From Solen grandis (lineage: Eukaryota; Mollusca; Bivalvia; Adapedonta; Solenidae): a stretch of DNA of 64,000 nt. Within the stretch, counting starts at the first letter, position 1; every line of letters starts with the position of its first letter. The notes beneath the pieces were generated by a model. That model was given only the letters and a program-made list of their open reading frames with translations. It ran no database searches and was not told the DNA's origin. The stretch is from the NCBI GenBank assembly GCA_021229015.1, contig CM037795.1, positions 11,584,656 through 11,648,655 on the forward strand, written 5' to 3'. Shown here one piece after another: positions 1 to 13,026 of the stretch. A program made the position numbers and the translations under genes.

Positions 1-190
1 CCGTGCAAAATACATTACAAGTAAGATATATAACATGTGGCTAACGAGTGAACAGTGTCTGCACAATGCGGATTATGCATTTCCCAAACGTTCGCTAAGT
101 GTGAACTCATCCGGCTTTTACTGTTAAAAGTGTGGGTCTTAATCAAAGCATGATCCTGGTCGTGGGTTCTCGTGCACAGTTCTTCCCCTA
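1..190 (+). repeat. Interspersed repeat, also present inverted at about 11395-11540
   Basis: The stretch around 100-180, with CATCCGGC, then AAGCATGATCCTGGTCGTGG, reappears in reverse complement at 11395-11540. No coding potential is seen. The family is not identified. It may continue off the left edge of the window. Confidence 0.55.
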
Positions 191-599
191 CTTACCATTT
201 TCCCCTTTCCCTATCATTGAGCTTTTAACATATTAAATGCTCAATTCTTTGAGCTGTTTATTTTTCCCTACTTACTTGACTTTTAAGTAATATATTTTCT
301 TTCGAGTAGAGTCTTTTAGCTTGTAACACTCAGTACAAAAAGAAAGACACCTTTTTCCAATGTTATGTTGTGTGTGGAAATGAATATGCATATACAATAC
401 AGTCCATCGGTAATAAGTGTCCTTTTGAAAGCCAAAATATGACCCTCTCATTTTTATTTCGCTTCAATGACCACGACTATGATTGCATACACATTTTGCA
501 CGAGCATCGTGCACTGGTGTAGAGCTGAGACAGTCCAGATTGGACAAGTAACTGGTGTTGCACGCAACGCACGAGTCCCCTACCGGTGAGGTGCATATT

Positions 600-1560
600 T
601 TTTTCCGTTATCATAGCAACCGGAATTTTGGTTTGAGAAAAAAATTAAAGTTATCGCCGGAAACAAATTTCCGGACATCCAGACGGACAGACAGAGGGCA
701 AACCTATAGTTCCCCCCAGTGTTAACACCGGCATGGGACTAAAACATTTGTAAAGAGTTAACCAATGAACACCTGTTCAAAAAATCTAAATTTGGCCTGC
801 AGTTTTAGAGAACAGGTCTCTATAGTTTCACTATATTCATATAAGGCAAATTGGCCCCGCCCCTGGCGTCCATGTTTATTTACGAATTGGAATAATTTTA
901 GCAATCTTGGAAGTGTGTTACACAAGAAAAATCTGCACTAAAATATTTTGAAATCTGGCCAGTAGTTTTGAAAGAGATGATTTTAAAGTTTTCTCTTTTT
1001 TTTCTTTTTTTTTTCGTTGCCATGGCAACCAGAGTTTTACATGGATCATGGTTATTTCAGCAATTTTTGTGAAGGCTCACCCAATGATCACCCCTGCCAA
1101 GTTTAATCAAATTCTGTTCACGGTCACTTAAAGTTTTCACTATATACATATAAGGCAAAAAAGTCCCGCCTCTGGTGTCCATGTTTTTTTACAGATCGGA
1201 ATGATTTCAGCATTCGTGGTAGAGGGTTACCATAGGAACAACTGTACTAAAATAATTTGAATAATTTGAAATCTGGTCGTTAGTTTTGACGGAGATGATA
1301 TTTAAAAATTTCATTTTTTTTTCATTTCCGTTACCATAAAAACCAGAATTTTGGTCCAAGAAGAGAGAGAGAGAGAAGAGACGTGCAGAATCTCCATACT
1401 GCCATCTATTCATATACCAAATTTCATAATATTATCTTTAAACGGTTTTTAAGATATCGCGGGATCCAGATTTCCAGACATCCGGACGGACGGACGGACA
1501 GACAGAAGGAGGGCAAAGCCTATAGTCCCCTCCGGTGTAAACACATTAGGGGACTAAAAA
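600..1560 (+). repeat. Diverged tandem repeat region with GGACGGACAGACAG runs
   Basis: Two related blocks follow each other. The phrase CACTATAT.CATATAAGGCAAA then CCCGCC..TGG.GTCCATGTTT occurs at about 827-885 and 1136-1190. The phrase TCCGTTA.CAT..AA.CC.GAATTTTGGT, followed by CATCC.GACGGAC and then a GGGACTAAAA end, occurs at about 604-742 and 1322-1558. The GGAC/GACAGACAG runs at 673-690 and 1481-1507 are short microsatellites inside it. I recall similar repeats from bivalve genomes. No gene is seen here. Confidence 0.6.
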
Positions 1561-3470
1561 CAAGTTTTTATTTGGCCATGTTAATAGCCATGCCACGACT
1601 GCACGAAAGTCAGAGGAATCGAGCAATTGGAATGCTCCAGACTGGCATGGTGAAAATAACTATCGCACGGCACTTCAAATGTCATGTCTGCACTACACCT
1701 AGACTTCAAAACCGCTACAACGTGATATACGTGCCAAAGTCAGATTATTAATTGATGATTTTAAATTGGATTAATTTCTCTGAAAGTATTATGTGATAAC
1801 TTTTTTTACTTGATCGGATTGTTTAAAACTGATTTTATATTCAGGTATATGCATTTTAGAGGAGCTCAGCATATTGGATTCATCAGACCTAACAGTGAAA
1901 GTATAATTGTTTTATTTAAGTATAATTGGAATGCAAAAGTAGGACAAGGCGGTCATTTATTTTTAGATTTCAATCTTTTATCTTATTAGATGAAAAGTAC
2001 ACATGAGTACACTTGATTTTTCTCATATAATTATCATAGCCATCTATAATATTGTAAAAGATAGATTTTAATTATGCATGCGTTTTCGTATAATTGTTGA
2101 AACATAAATTAATAAACAAGAGCTGTTTGTGACTTTTCCGCCGCTTATTAGTTTAAAGTTGTGAAATGAAGCGTGGAGGTGACACTGTGAGCGAGTTCAT
2201 GTTGAAGCTCTAGGGAAGGGTTGGCTATTGCATGATTAATGCTTACTCCCACCTGTAAAAAATCAGCCAATCACAGACTTGGTCTAAGTTATATGTAAAA
2301 CAGCTTTTACCCTGCTCAATTTTCGCAGCATGTAAGATCAGGGAACCATTAAACATCAGCTCATTCTCGAGAAACCGAATCTCGAACCATCGACCCCCAG
2401 CTCCCGAGGCGGACGCTCTAACCACTAGGTGATCATACGTTTTTGAATTCTAAACCGTTACCACACATAATGTGGGTAATATGGTTTTATATGTAATTCA
2501 GTGTGACACCTAAATATTTGAAATCATTTACTTCCGCATTTTCATTTGCATATACCCATTCCTCATTAAGTTTTGTATCAACTCTTATTTCGAGAAAAAA
2601 TTCAAAGCGCTGAAGGCACTGAAGTTGTGTGTGTCTCAAATGAAAGAGTGTTTGAGGAGCAGCAAGTCGATCACCAATAATTAAATTCACTTTGATAACA
2701 AAATAAATGCAATATTCCTGTTCTTCCAGCGCTATCAGAGCTTTGATTTGTATTCATGCAGTACCTTAATTGTCTACAACAGACTCTATTTATAGATTGA
2801 AGTAATTATGCAAATTTTCCGCACAGGTCAGAGGCTCCGAACTCATTTCGGATAGTAGATATACAGGTTTCGGTCATTTTTTAGTGTAAGAAATAACCCT
2901 TGGAGATATCTGAGGTCGATAGATTGATATGATTATTAGTATGCTACAATGATTTGTTTTGGACTTCACCTAAATGGCCGAACGCTGCACATTTACTATC
3001 AAATTTATTTGCGAGCCACCTTTGCATCGCAACAAACTATATTTGTGCGCTTGGTAAAGTGATCACGTGATAAAAACAATTACATCAGTCGATTGCAGTA
3101 ACATAGCATAGAAAAATAAGTCCCCTAATGTTTTCATGTCACAGGCGATTTTTGTAGCCTGTAAATACATTGTATTTATTTTTGACACAGAATTGATTTT
3201 TCAGCATTTTTGCTTAATTCTAGTATACTTATGTTGTAGATATATATACAATTGTTCGATCATATTTACACTATTGAGAGGTCATTCGGTTTTAAATCTA
3301 GGAGAACCTAGGTTGAAAACGTAGTACTATAGTTGGTGTTACTGACGTCACACACAACTAAAAAACATTTTTGTTTCAATAATTTTAACTTCTAAGCCCC
3401 AGGTATCACAGTACTTAAAAGATATAATGAATGTTGAAAGTCTTCAAGAGTCTTTCCTTAATCAACCATA
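1560..3470. other. Non-genic stretch, one tRNA-like relic
   Basis: Apart from the minus-strand tRNA-like sequence at 2372-2438, I recognise nothing. Reading frames are short and show no domain. Confidence 0.4.
2372..2438 (-). repeat. tRNA-derived SINE head or tRNA relic
   Basis: On the minus strand there is an A-box-like CCTAGTGGTTAGAGCG followed after a normal spacing by a B-box-like GGTTCGAGATT. The flanks do not form a clean acceptor stem and no CCA-ready end is visible, so this is a SINE head or pseudo-tRNA rather than a functional tRNA. Confidence 0.5.
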
Positions 3471-3476
3471 TCATCA

Positions 3477-3630
3477 TGGCCGAGAGGGTAAAGTCGCTAA
3501 CTTTAAACTCACTCAGCCCCTCACCGCGTTGGTTCGAATCCCGGCAGGGACATTCGGATTTTCATGTGAGGAAGCCTTCCAGCTGGCTTGCGTTAGGTCG
3601 TTGGTTCTACCCGGATGTCTCCGTAGTCTA
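3477..3630 (+). repeat. MetaSINE-like element, 3'-truncated
   Basis: A tRNA-like head (GGCCGAGAGGGTAAAG A box, GGTTCGAATCCC B box) is followed by the core phrase TGTGAGGAAGCCTTCCAGCT and GGTTCTACCCGGATG. The element breaks off before the usual 3' body. It sits at the left edge of the A/B duplicated segment; sequence upstream of it differs between the two copies. Confidence 0.7.
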
Positions 3631-4048
3631 GTCTAGTCGTACACCATATAATCGTTCTATATCATCCATAAATTTAATCCCATCAACGCCACATAGAAAA
3701 ATATCTTTTTTAATGATATTTCTTATTTTTTTTGTACTACACAAGTTTTGAATTACATTTTAAATCAAACTGAAATGAGTTAATTTTACCGACCACTCAT
3801 TAAGGGATTTCAATACTTGTACTTATATAATATTCTGAAATATTGGATTTCAATTATGAATGCTATTTCGTAATGACTGGGACCATTTTTGAAAGCCATC
3901 GTCAGATAATAAATGACATCAATCATATTTCATATTCCTGATAATGAAAACGATAAGAGCGTAAAATTGAATTCATCAATTATAAAATGAATGACAGCCT
4001 CATGATCATTTTCTGCCATTTCACTTATTTTCTCGGGACTTCATAAAC

Positions 4049-7000
4049 ATGCGGTCGGGCGCTATCATGATCACGCGTATAGTTGCCGCGGCCAGTCTTT
4101 TAATTTGGGCAGTGGACGCTAGGGTAAGGAAATGGATCTATGAAAGCGTCGCTGTACCACGATCCGCTGACCTTGAAAACACAATGGTTTCTCCCGTGCA
4201 GTTATTGTCTGTTGCGGCTTGTGGAGGATTGTGTATGACCACGACAAGATGCATCTCGTTTCTGTATAATATTGCAAGTAAGTTTCTTTCCAAACTTCGT
4301 TTAACTTTAAACATTATTTTTTAGACCCCTTTGTGGGTATCCCTATTTATTATTATCCCCGTAAAAGGTCAACAGGGGTCATGGACCTTACAACACAGTT
4401 TTTACAGGGTTAACATGAACGTTTTTGCTTCTTACTATATTATTTACCACATAGATTTTTATTTTTATTTTATGCATTGCAAATAAATACAAAAATGCAA
4501 ACGATTAGGGAAAAAGTACATCATTAGTTAAGCCAAAAAAAAAAAAAAATAAAAATAAAGAAAGAAAGAAAATAAGTAAATAAAAAAAATAAAAAAATGG
4601 AATAAAATATTTAATTTAAGTGTCAGTAAAAAGGATGTCAGTAAGAAAAAAGCTAAATCCCTGTCAACTGCTTTCAACTGAGGATTGTGGGCTCAAATCC
4701 CAGTATGGTCAACCTTTTTCTTTCTATTTCTCTCTTTTAACATTAATATCACTCATATCAGATTTAGATGAAAATATTTAGTTTTATATTTTGCATAGCT
4801 ATTTAAGTATTGTAGGGCCTTGTATAAGGTTAAAGTTTCAAGAAAGTACTTGCTTCACTTACTAATTGTCAAATTCTAAACGCCGTGGTAAAAGTTCATG
4901 ATTTTTGCAAATTTATTCAAAAGCAAAATTTTAAGTAAGGAAGCTCCACGATTGTTCTTACATATGTTACAGACAGTACATATTTAAATTCAATATGTAT
5001 ATAAAATGGTAAAAGTAACACATTTTTCACTATGAATAATTAAAAAAAACACAAAAAAACAACAACATGTGTTACTCCTTCTCAGTCCTATTTCTGTATA
5101 ATATAAAGAATCATTTAGCGAAGATTTGGAGATACTTTACTCATTTCATAATAGGAAAAATGCATTAATTCATTTTTGAACATTAAGTCATTTTTGTTTG
5201 TTTTTCGGCGCCGATTTATTATATTGTCATATATATATCATTTAGATCGTGTGCTTTTATATTCAAATATTATGCATTATTTATATATATATAATTTATA
5301 TATGACATATAAATCAAAACCACGATATTTTGGTTTTGGTTTGTGATATATAATTCGTCACAAACTTATCACGAAATTGGGAGGTTTCTTTGGCGAACAC
5401 GAAATCGACAATATCGTTTAACTTTATTTCAGGTTCCACGTGTAGTTTGTTCGACGTAACGTTGACCCCGATGATTTCGAGTACCAATCTAAAGTACTAC
5501 GTAACACAGGGGGGGTTAGGTATATACAGATATGACGTTGTATTCAGTAATGTTTAAAATACATGTATTTCCATTCTTAAAAAACAAGATGAACTATATC
5601 ATAAAGATTATACATGCGTAATGGTACCCATGCAACTTCGAGCCCCATTAAGTGGCTTGCCCTGTAAGCGAGGAGTCTCGGTTTCGAGCCCCGGTCTGGT
5701 TGCACATTTTTTTTACCTGGTTATTTATTCGAATTTCATGAAAATATCAGATCAGAAAATAAAGAAGTCATTCATGCAAGATTGACACATTGACAAATGC
5801 TTTCTCGGTGCTATGATTACATTAAATGTAAGACGTAATCTGTTAAATTGTGGATCTTTTGTTTTATGTTATTAGGCAATGAGTGCTTTATATTTGTTTA
5901 TATTTCTCTATGCTTGCTTTAACAATTTGATTTAAATTTTGAATTACATGTCTTTAATCTCTTTCAAATCAATATTGACTATTTCTTCATTTTTTTTTGT
6001 TCTTCTCTCAGTTCCCTGTATTTCTGAGCCAGTGAGCAACTACAAAGGTTACCTTATCACTACGGAGACAGCCAAGGAATGCCGAGTGTGGACCGACACT
6101 CCAGTGGAGTATAAGGATGGAGATTTTCCAGAAGGTTCTCGTGAGCTGGCGGAAAATTTCTGTCGGGATCCTACAGGGCTGGACGCCAAGCCTTGGTGTT
6201 TCGTCGGAAGTTCACCATCTACCGCCTGGGAGTACTGCTCCCCGCGACTTTGTAAGTCATTTATACATTCACTGCTATTACATATGTGCATGTATCAATT
6301 TATATCAAAGATATTCAAAAGACATGAAACGGTCCAAAATAACTAATAAAAGATGGACGGGATTTAAACGAGAATTCGGTTCTCGGTCAGATGCTTAACC
6401 AAACTCCACACAGTGATCTCCCTTGCAAGCAAAAAAAAATCACTGCCGTCACAAATGTCACGTGATGATGGTAAACTAACAAAATGGCGTTTCCTGCTGT
6501 CACAACAACAAAAATATTGTTTAAAATGATTTTTTTTTTGCCATGAGGCGATATTTGATGTTTGTTAAAGAAAACATACTTACGAAAATGACACTCGCAG
6601 TAAATTAAAAAAAAATGGAAAAAAAAGCTAAATTCTGTTAATTTTTACTTGTTGTGGCAGTGGTTATCTACAACTGAAAGGGGGGGGGGTAACTACTGCG
6701 TGGAGTTTGATGTTTATCATCTTGCAGACGCTTAACAGACGCTTTACAGTATCTCTAATAAGATGATCTGCGATCTTTTGAAAGACAAAGACATTTGGTT
6801 TAATAGCCAATAAATCGAAAAGAAAATCAGTATATTTATACTAGAAATACGGAATCCTGTTAGTGACATCGCTGATATCTGATGTCATTCGGGCATTAAA
6901 CAAAGGCAAATAACGCGACAACCGTTATAAAAATATATCCTTAAGTTTTCCTCGCACTGAATTCGAAGTTATGTTTTATCTTTGTTTGTTATCGTTGTAT

Positions 7001-7266
7001 TTTTTAATTTGGACGAACATTCTGTGTACACAGGTTGTACCTCAGGAACCTATTTGGGAATGGTAGCCAGAACTAAGACGGGCATCTTGTGTCAACGTTG
7101 GGACACCAACACACCGCATAAAGGGTCATACGGAAATCATAGGTTTCCTTACAACAGCCGTACCTTGAACGTGAACTACTGTCGAGTCGTTGATGCCAAT
7201 TATGCCTGGTGTTACACCACAAATCCTAATATTCGTTGGGAAGCTTGTGACATCTCCTTGTGTTGA
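4049..7266 (+). CDS. Secreted PAN-kringle-kringle protein, copy A (262 aa, 4 exons)
   Basis: Exons as read from splice signals: 4049-4277, 5433-5519, 6012-6251, 7034-7266 (stop TGA). Every junction is GT/AG and phase 1, so the modules are symmetrical. Exon 1 begins with a hydrophobic signal peptide (cleavage probably after AVDA, near residue 24) and the first half of a PAN/apple module with the C-x3-C-x6-C pattern around residues 58-69. Exon 2 completes it (STCSLFDVTLTP). Exon 3 is kringle 1: six cysteines, including ECRVW, NFCRDP, KPWCF and WEYC, the last completed across the intron. Exon 4 is kringle 2: CQRWD, NYCR, WCYTT and RWEAC, ending SLC then stop. No protease or membrane segment follows. 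Kringles and PAN modules bind proteins, lipids or glycans outside cells; the ligand here is unknown. The start is the ATG aligned between copies A and B. The architecture resembles the front of plasminogen/HGF, which is inference. Confidence 0.88.
4278..5432 (+). other. Intron 1 of copy A
   Basis: Donor GTAAGT, acceptor TTTCAG. The intron contains A-rich tracts, a tRNA B-box-like segment near 4690-4718 (GTGGGCTCAAATCCC, clearer in copy B at 13677-13691) and a TA-rich palindrome near 5222-5310. Confidence 0.75.
5630..5706 (+). repeat. tRNA-like relic in intron 2 of copy A
   Basis: A B-box-like GTTTCGAGCCCC lies about 50 bases after a weak A box. The paralogous site in copy B (about 14660-14736) keeps a better B box, GGGTTCGAGCCCC. 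It is therefore older than the A/B duplication. It is not a functional tRNA: arms do not pair convincingly. Confidence 0.45.
6401..6708. mobile_element. MITE in intron 3 of copy A
   Basis: The ends are inverted copies: AAACTCCACACAGTGATC at the left, and the reverse complement of the right end reads AAACTCCACGCAGTAGTTAC. The interior is non-coding and A/T-rich and includes CACAAATGTCACGTGATGAT. The same element is at 15418-15742 and a longer relative is at 63093-63582. It is absent from the 284-bp third intron of copy C. No target-site duplication could be fixed by eye. Confidence 0.7.
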
Positions 7267-7370
7267 CATTGGAATTTTCATAAATGTCTTTTAACCCATG
7301 AAAATGAACGGCTTTTTGAAACAGAACGCAATATGTATTTTCAACATACTTATGGTGTGTGCTCTTGGAA

Positions 7371-7376
7371 AATAAA
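7371..7376 (+). promoter_or_regulatory. Poly(A) signal of copy A
   Basis: AATAAA lies about 105 bases after the stop codon and is preserved at the same place in copy B. The cleavage site itself cannot be seen. Confidence 0.6.
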
Positions 7377-7379
7377 CGA

Positions 7380-9480
7380 GTAGCGCTCAGTGTGCACTCA
7401 GAGCAACCATCGAGTTTCCCGCGGAGGGATCTTTTTTTTTTCAGTTTAGTTCGACTTTGTCAAGGGAAGGTCATAAATGAATATTGCTGTCAGGTTGTTT
7501 TGAATATAATTATGTTTAAATGGCAATTTAAGCTTTAAAAGAGAAATACATTCGTACAAGTTAAAATTACTGGAAATAACCGGAGCGTGATAAGACACAA
7601 TACTGTCAAATTATTAATTTTCGTGGGACACTAATTTTCGTCGATTCCGTGGTGGGTTTTCTTCCACAAATTTTAATATCCTTAAAAATTATCTCTTATA
7701 TAGACCTCACGTTTTCTAGAACATAGATCCACGAATAAATATACCCACGAAATTCCCCTGGGTACATAATCAACGAAATTTAATGTAAAACAAAAACAAA
7801 TGATTTTACAGTATGTGGCAGACTTTTCATGATCGTTGGAACGTAATTGCATTTTTTCTTTGATGTTTTATGTATTTTGGACCAATGAAATAAAGCAATA
7901 TGAAGAAGGGTACCTTCTCGTGTTTTGTCCTCTCCTTTTAAGCGTCACTCATTTTTAAAAGGCTAAAAGCTAAAAAAAAAAAAACAAAAAAAAAAAAACG
8001 ATATGGGATCTGAAAGTTTTAGTGAATGTGTTTGTCGATATCATATATAATTCCTTGTTTTAATTATTTTTCTCCAAGTTTGCAAAACAAATTCAGTTGT
8101 AAGAATCTATATTATCTTATATCTAAAACCGCGACCAGAACGCCATAAATTGTTAATTTACAGACGCAAAACCTCATATGCAATTAGAAAACAGTATTTT
8201 TTTTATCGTTTCATCTTGTTTTAATCATATCAAAGCATTATATGGATAATTGAAAAATGGCTTGTTTTATGTTATTGCACAATTTTGTTTTGAGGATCAA
8301 TCCGTGTGTGTGTGGATTCTATAGATAATTATATTCAATGTCCAATCGATTCCCTTATATTATTCCAGTGAACATAGACCAACCGAATTATACACATCTA
8401 TTTTTCAGGATTTTTTCACAGGATCTCAATTTTTCTATGGCAAATTCAAGATTATAAATATTTCCTTTATTTAATCTGTGAATTTTAAAACATATACATG
8501 TAGGCAGAAAAAAGACATTTTTGTTTGTATGGCCATGGTTATTAACTTAATGTTTTAGTAATGTCAAGTTTTTTTTTATTTATTTGACAGAAACCAATCT
8601 TCCACATGCATGAAAGAAGCAATATAATTACTTGTAACATACAATTACAACAAAATATGAGATCTTAACTCTTAATTTATTTTGTTTATTTACTTCCATT
8701 TTTTATTATTCTCGTAAAAATTATTACAACACGTAATAATTTTTCTACGTATAAGCAACATTTGCCAGGATATGATAGTTTCTTAATAGTTGCCATTTCT
8801 TAGTAAATTTAAATGACATAATATCATACTTACCCACATATAATTTTATGCTGTAGTGAAAGTCTTTTAAATTTCTCGGTGTAAAATTATAGTCTGCATT
8901 AATATTATTCTTTTTTTTCTTTCCCAATTAATTAATTTTTTTTCCGAAAAAATTTAAATTGTATTTTTTCTTCGGCGGAAGTTGTATGCCTTTACTATTG
9001 ACCCAGATTTTTTTACCGGATTTCGACCAATCAGAGATTACCAGACAGTTATTTCTAAACGCATCTGATTAAAAGCAGTGTTCTTATTGGCTAATGGTCA
9101 AGGCTGGTTTATTTACTTTTAACAAATGTAAACTGACTGGTCATGTGTTCAAAACGGAAATAAATACGATCTTATTCGGTACAGCTTGTAACGAAGCATA
9201 TCGCTTATGATACTTCTTGTTTAACATAGTTTACACGTGAATTATCTCTCTCTCAAGCTACGTAAAAATGCAATATTCTTTTGTGTACATGTATAATTAT
9301 GAATAAAATATATTCTTCATTGAATTAGTTCATGCTTATTTATTGGACAATATTTTGTTGGGATAAAGCTACATGTTGTGATACTAAAAGTCCAATTGCT
9401 ACACAAGGGATTCTGCGTCTGAACAAATGGCGGCTTTCCCTTTTCAATGTGTATCACCTTCCTAATAACCCTGATTTAAT
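7380..9480. other. Intergenic part of unit A, no gene seen
   Basis: A/T-rich sequence with homopolymer A runs, closely repeated downstream of copy B (16411-18600). No domain-bearing reading frame was found on either strand. Confidence 0.5.
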
Positions 9481-9489
9481 ATGGGACCC

Positions 9490-9840
9490 CCGATGCAATG
9501 CGGGTAAACTCGCTGACTGAACATCACCCAGTCCGTCACCGCTGTAGATTCGAATCCCAGCGGGGTCTGTTCGGTTGCCTCTAGCAGTCGGAATCTTCCT
9601 TTATCTGGATTTAGCTTGACATCACTATATGTGTGTTTGTTTGTTAGATTTAACGTCCCACCGACAGTATTTCAGTCATTTGGAGACGACGTCTACTTGA
9701 GACAGATATAATGCCGCTACATTGCAGTATCACGCCGTAGAAATGTGGCATGATACCACAACCAGTCACATTATCCTGACACCGGGCCAACAAGTCCTGG
9801 AACTATCCTTATACCATCGCTCTATGATGAAATAGATAAA
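9490..9840 (+). repeat. tRNA-derived SINE-like repeat of unit A
   Basis: A B-box-like GATTCGAATCCC at about 9548 is followed by a conserved-looking body with GTCCCACCGACAGTATTTCA, then GAGACGACGTCTACTTGAGA. The body recurs in unit B (18640-18975) and, without the head and more diverged, at about 32870-33000. A shorter match to TTTAACGTCCCACC is near 58262. This points to an interspersed repeat rather than a gene. Confidence 0.55.
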
Positions 9841-9899
9841 CTCCATATCAAACACACAAACAACAAACCTTTCCAGTCCGAAATGAGGCGCAAAGCTAC

Positions 9900-12425
9900 A
9901 TAATCAACGAGCACTTCCTGAACACTCAATCGACGTGCTGGTGTAAGATTTTACACATTGTTCAATGGGAAATAAACATACATTGAGATTTTTCTCCACT
10001 TACTGATTGGCCCGTTTAAATCAGCGAATTGTCTCGGGTATTGCCGCCCCTGGGAAAATGGTCTATAACATCTTTTCTATTATGTTTTAAAAGGTATTCG
10101 CTGTATAACAGGGTCAAACTAGATTCAAGGAAAATGATATTTTTCTACTTATAGTCTGGAAGTGTGTTCCATGTAAAAATATAATTTAATATTTTTACCC
10201 TCAAAATATGTTTGTATATTTTATTAAAATTTCCAATAATGAACATGAACACTGTCATTCAGGACTTTTTTTTTAACATCAAACCGTTCAAGTCAGATCC
10301 TTGAAGAATTATGATAAAGGTGGCATTCAAAAAGTACAAATGATTGTGAAGATTAATGAACTGGATGATCCTGTATAAGCATAGATAAATAAAATAAATT
10401 ATAATTCAAATGCAGATTGTTTATCATAATATCATAAAATAATAATGAATCAAGTTCATATAATGAATTGTTATTTACATAATTAATTTTTTTTTCTCTT
10501 TTATCATATATTTTTTCAAATAAATACCAAATTAAGCTCTACTTTGAAAACACTGAGTTAGCTATTGATATTTTGTTGAGCTTCTTGCAGGTAAAATAAC
10601 TCTGTGTATAACGTTATTCAATGAAATGACAAATGCTCAGAGATCTACAGTCGAATTAAAAATCTAAATATACAATCAATTTGATTCTCTGTCGAAAGAT
10701 ATCACAAGTAAGGCATATAGAGTGTAGATTCTTCTTCCCTCTCGCAATCTCTTTCTTCAATTAATATCATAGTCACTCCATCTCCCCTCTGTCAAAGTCT
10801 CTACCTCACAATCGGTATTTATTTCCAGTATCTCCATTTCATTTCTTCAGTTACACCCTCTCGCCACACCTGCACATAAGTAGCGCTTTTTCGACACACG
10901 AACAGTTTCCTGCCATGACTGAATCATACAGGGAACGCTAGATTTATATGTATAGCATAAAGGTAGGAATTGACTGAGACAAATAACAGGAGTGAAGACA
11001 ATATTGAAATGACAATGAAGGAAAAATCAAGACACTCGTTTATTTCCGGATATGTTCGTTCGTTTTCGTGAGCAGAAGTAAACCGAAATCTGTTCATTTT
11101 GAACACTCTGCTCAAATCAATTTACAGGTAAACATTTATTACTGATAGTCTGATTTTTAACGAGTGTTATGAAAATAAAAGCAGATCTTTTTAAAAAAAA
11201 AATGATATACTAGGACAAAAAACAACAACAGCAACGACAAAAAAAAAATAAAAACAAAAAAAAAAAACGTATTACGTATAACGTATAATTTTAGATTGGA
11301 TTAAAATAAAGTTTGACTTTATCAATGTCTTTAAATTACTGACGGGTTGTAAGTTATTAATAAATTTTGAAGTTCAATACAGTAATGTGTAGCTCTTTGA
11401 CCATTGTACAATGAGAGCCCACGACCAGGATCATGCTTTAACTGAGAACTAAACTGTTTAATGGTAAAGGCCGGATGCGTTCAAACTAAGCGAACATTAG
11501 TGTAAATCTGCATTGTACAGGAACTTTCTTGAGCTTATAACCCACGCCTTTTTTATGCCCTACTTGAAATGGTTCTATATTTAGAATTTTTTGATTTTTT
11601 AGTCTTTCTTTGAGCATTTATTATTTCAATGAAATATTTTATATACATAGATATTTTACCTATTAGAAGCTCAAGAAACTACAAACAGCTAACTCAGTGT
11701 TTTCAGAATAGAGCTTATTTTGGTATTAATTTATCAGCGAAAGGGTATCGTTTTTTATTGAATAGACCAAGGATAATGTTAAAGGTATTCTAAATCCGCA
11801 TATAATAAGGCTCCAATGTGGCTCAGGGGTAACGACTCTGTTTACCACTCTTCTCAGTATGACGCCACGCGGGTTCGTAGCTTTGAGGTGGTTTCAAAAA
11901 TGCATAATAATCCAGTGCTAAATTATAATACCTGACTATTCTTTTTATTGGCTTCAGACTTGTTAATTTAGTGATTATGTCATAAATTTCAACAGGCTTT
12001 GTTAAACGTTTATCATAAGTTATTTCGTGTAATTACTTTATCTATATTGTTTAGATGATTTTTTGACCCGTTGTGCCGGGTATTGATATCAAAATGAAAA
12101 AAAAAATAAAAAAATAAAAAGAAAACTGTGTTTGTTTCTATTAAGTTAAAACTGCTAACAAAGACATGTCGTTTTTCACGCGCGGTGACGAAGCAAAACA
12201 TAATAAATTATCCATTAAAATATTGCGTTAAAAATAAAATTTATTTAAAAATTGCACTGACTTTCATGCATTGAACGTTATAAATACCTGCAGTATATCA
12301 AAATCTATATCACTGTAAGACGGTTCGCTTTATTACAAAGATGTTGCAGTGGAGGGGACGCTTTTATACTGAGTTTTTATCTATGTTTTTTATGAAATGC
12401 TTCACAGATAATGAATCGCACATCA
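9900..12425. other. Spacer between units A and B, no gene seen
   Basis: Up to about 11174 this is the tail of unit A. 11175-11904 is absent from unit B and holds the inverted copy of the repeat from the window start (11395-11540). At 11815-11880 a weak tRNA-like TGTGGCTCAGGGGTAACGAC is visible. No coding domain was found. Confidence 0.45.
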
Positions 12426-12428
12426 TAT

Positions 12429-12600
12429 GGGGCCTCCGTGGCCGAGAGGGTAAAGTCGCTGATTTTAACACTCACTCAACCCCTTACCGCGTTGGTTCGA
12501 ATTTTCATGTGAGGAAGCTTTCCGGTTGGCTTGCGTAGGTCGGTGGTTCTACCCGGATGCCTCCGTGTGAAATAATGTCGAATCGATGGTAAACCCAAAT
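12429..12600 (+). repeat. MetaSINE-like element at the left edge of unit B
   Basis: The head reads GGGGCCTCCGTGGCCGAGAGGG, the core GTGAGGAAGCTTTCCGGTTG and the tail ATGGTAAACCCAAAT. There is an internal deletion after the B box (TTCGAA joins directly to TTTTCATGTGAGG). It is the counterpart of 3477-3630 but keeps a 3' tail. Confidence 0.75.
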
Positions 12601-13026
12601 AGTCTAGTCGTACACCATATAAGCGTTCTATATCATCCATTACTTTAATCTCATCGACGCCATATAGAAAAATATCTTTTTAATGATATTTCTTGTTTTG
12701 TATAATTATGCTGTAAAAGCATAAAGTGTACTACACAAGTTTTAAATTGCATTTTAAATCAAACTGAAATAAGTTAATTTTACCGACCGTTCATTTAGTG
12801 ATTTCAATACTTGTACTTATATAATATTCTGAAATATTGGATATCATTTATGAATGCCATTTCATATTGACTGGGACCATTTTTGAAAGCCATCGTCAGT
12901 TACACACTGTCATCAATTATATTTCATATTCCTGATAATAAAAACGATTAGAGCGTAAAATTGAATAAATGACAGCTTCATAATCATTTTCTGCCATTTC
13001 ACTTGTTTTCGCTGGACTTCATAAAC

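Larger units (their letters stand above)
3477..11174 (+). repeat. Unit A of a 9-kb direct tandem duplication
   Basis: Sequence from the SINE at 3477 through gene A and on to the GAGTGTTATGAAAAT end at about 11174 is matched at high identity by unit B (about 12436-21860). A further matching block lies at 11905-11987 against 22158-22235. Differences are small indels, homopolymer length and the LINE insertion in unit B. The left limit of homology coincides with a SINE, which fits homology-driven unequal exchange. Confidence 0.85.

Noticed and set aside
6049..6291. Minus-strand 80-codon frame conserved in copies A and B
   Set aside because: Shadow of kringle-1 exon; conservation comes from the plus-strand gene.
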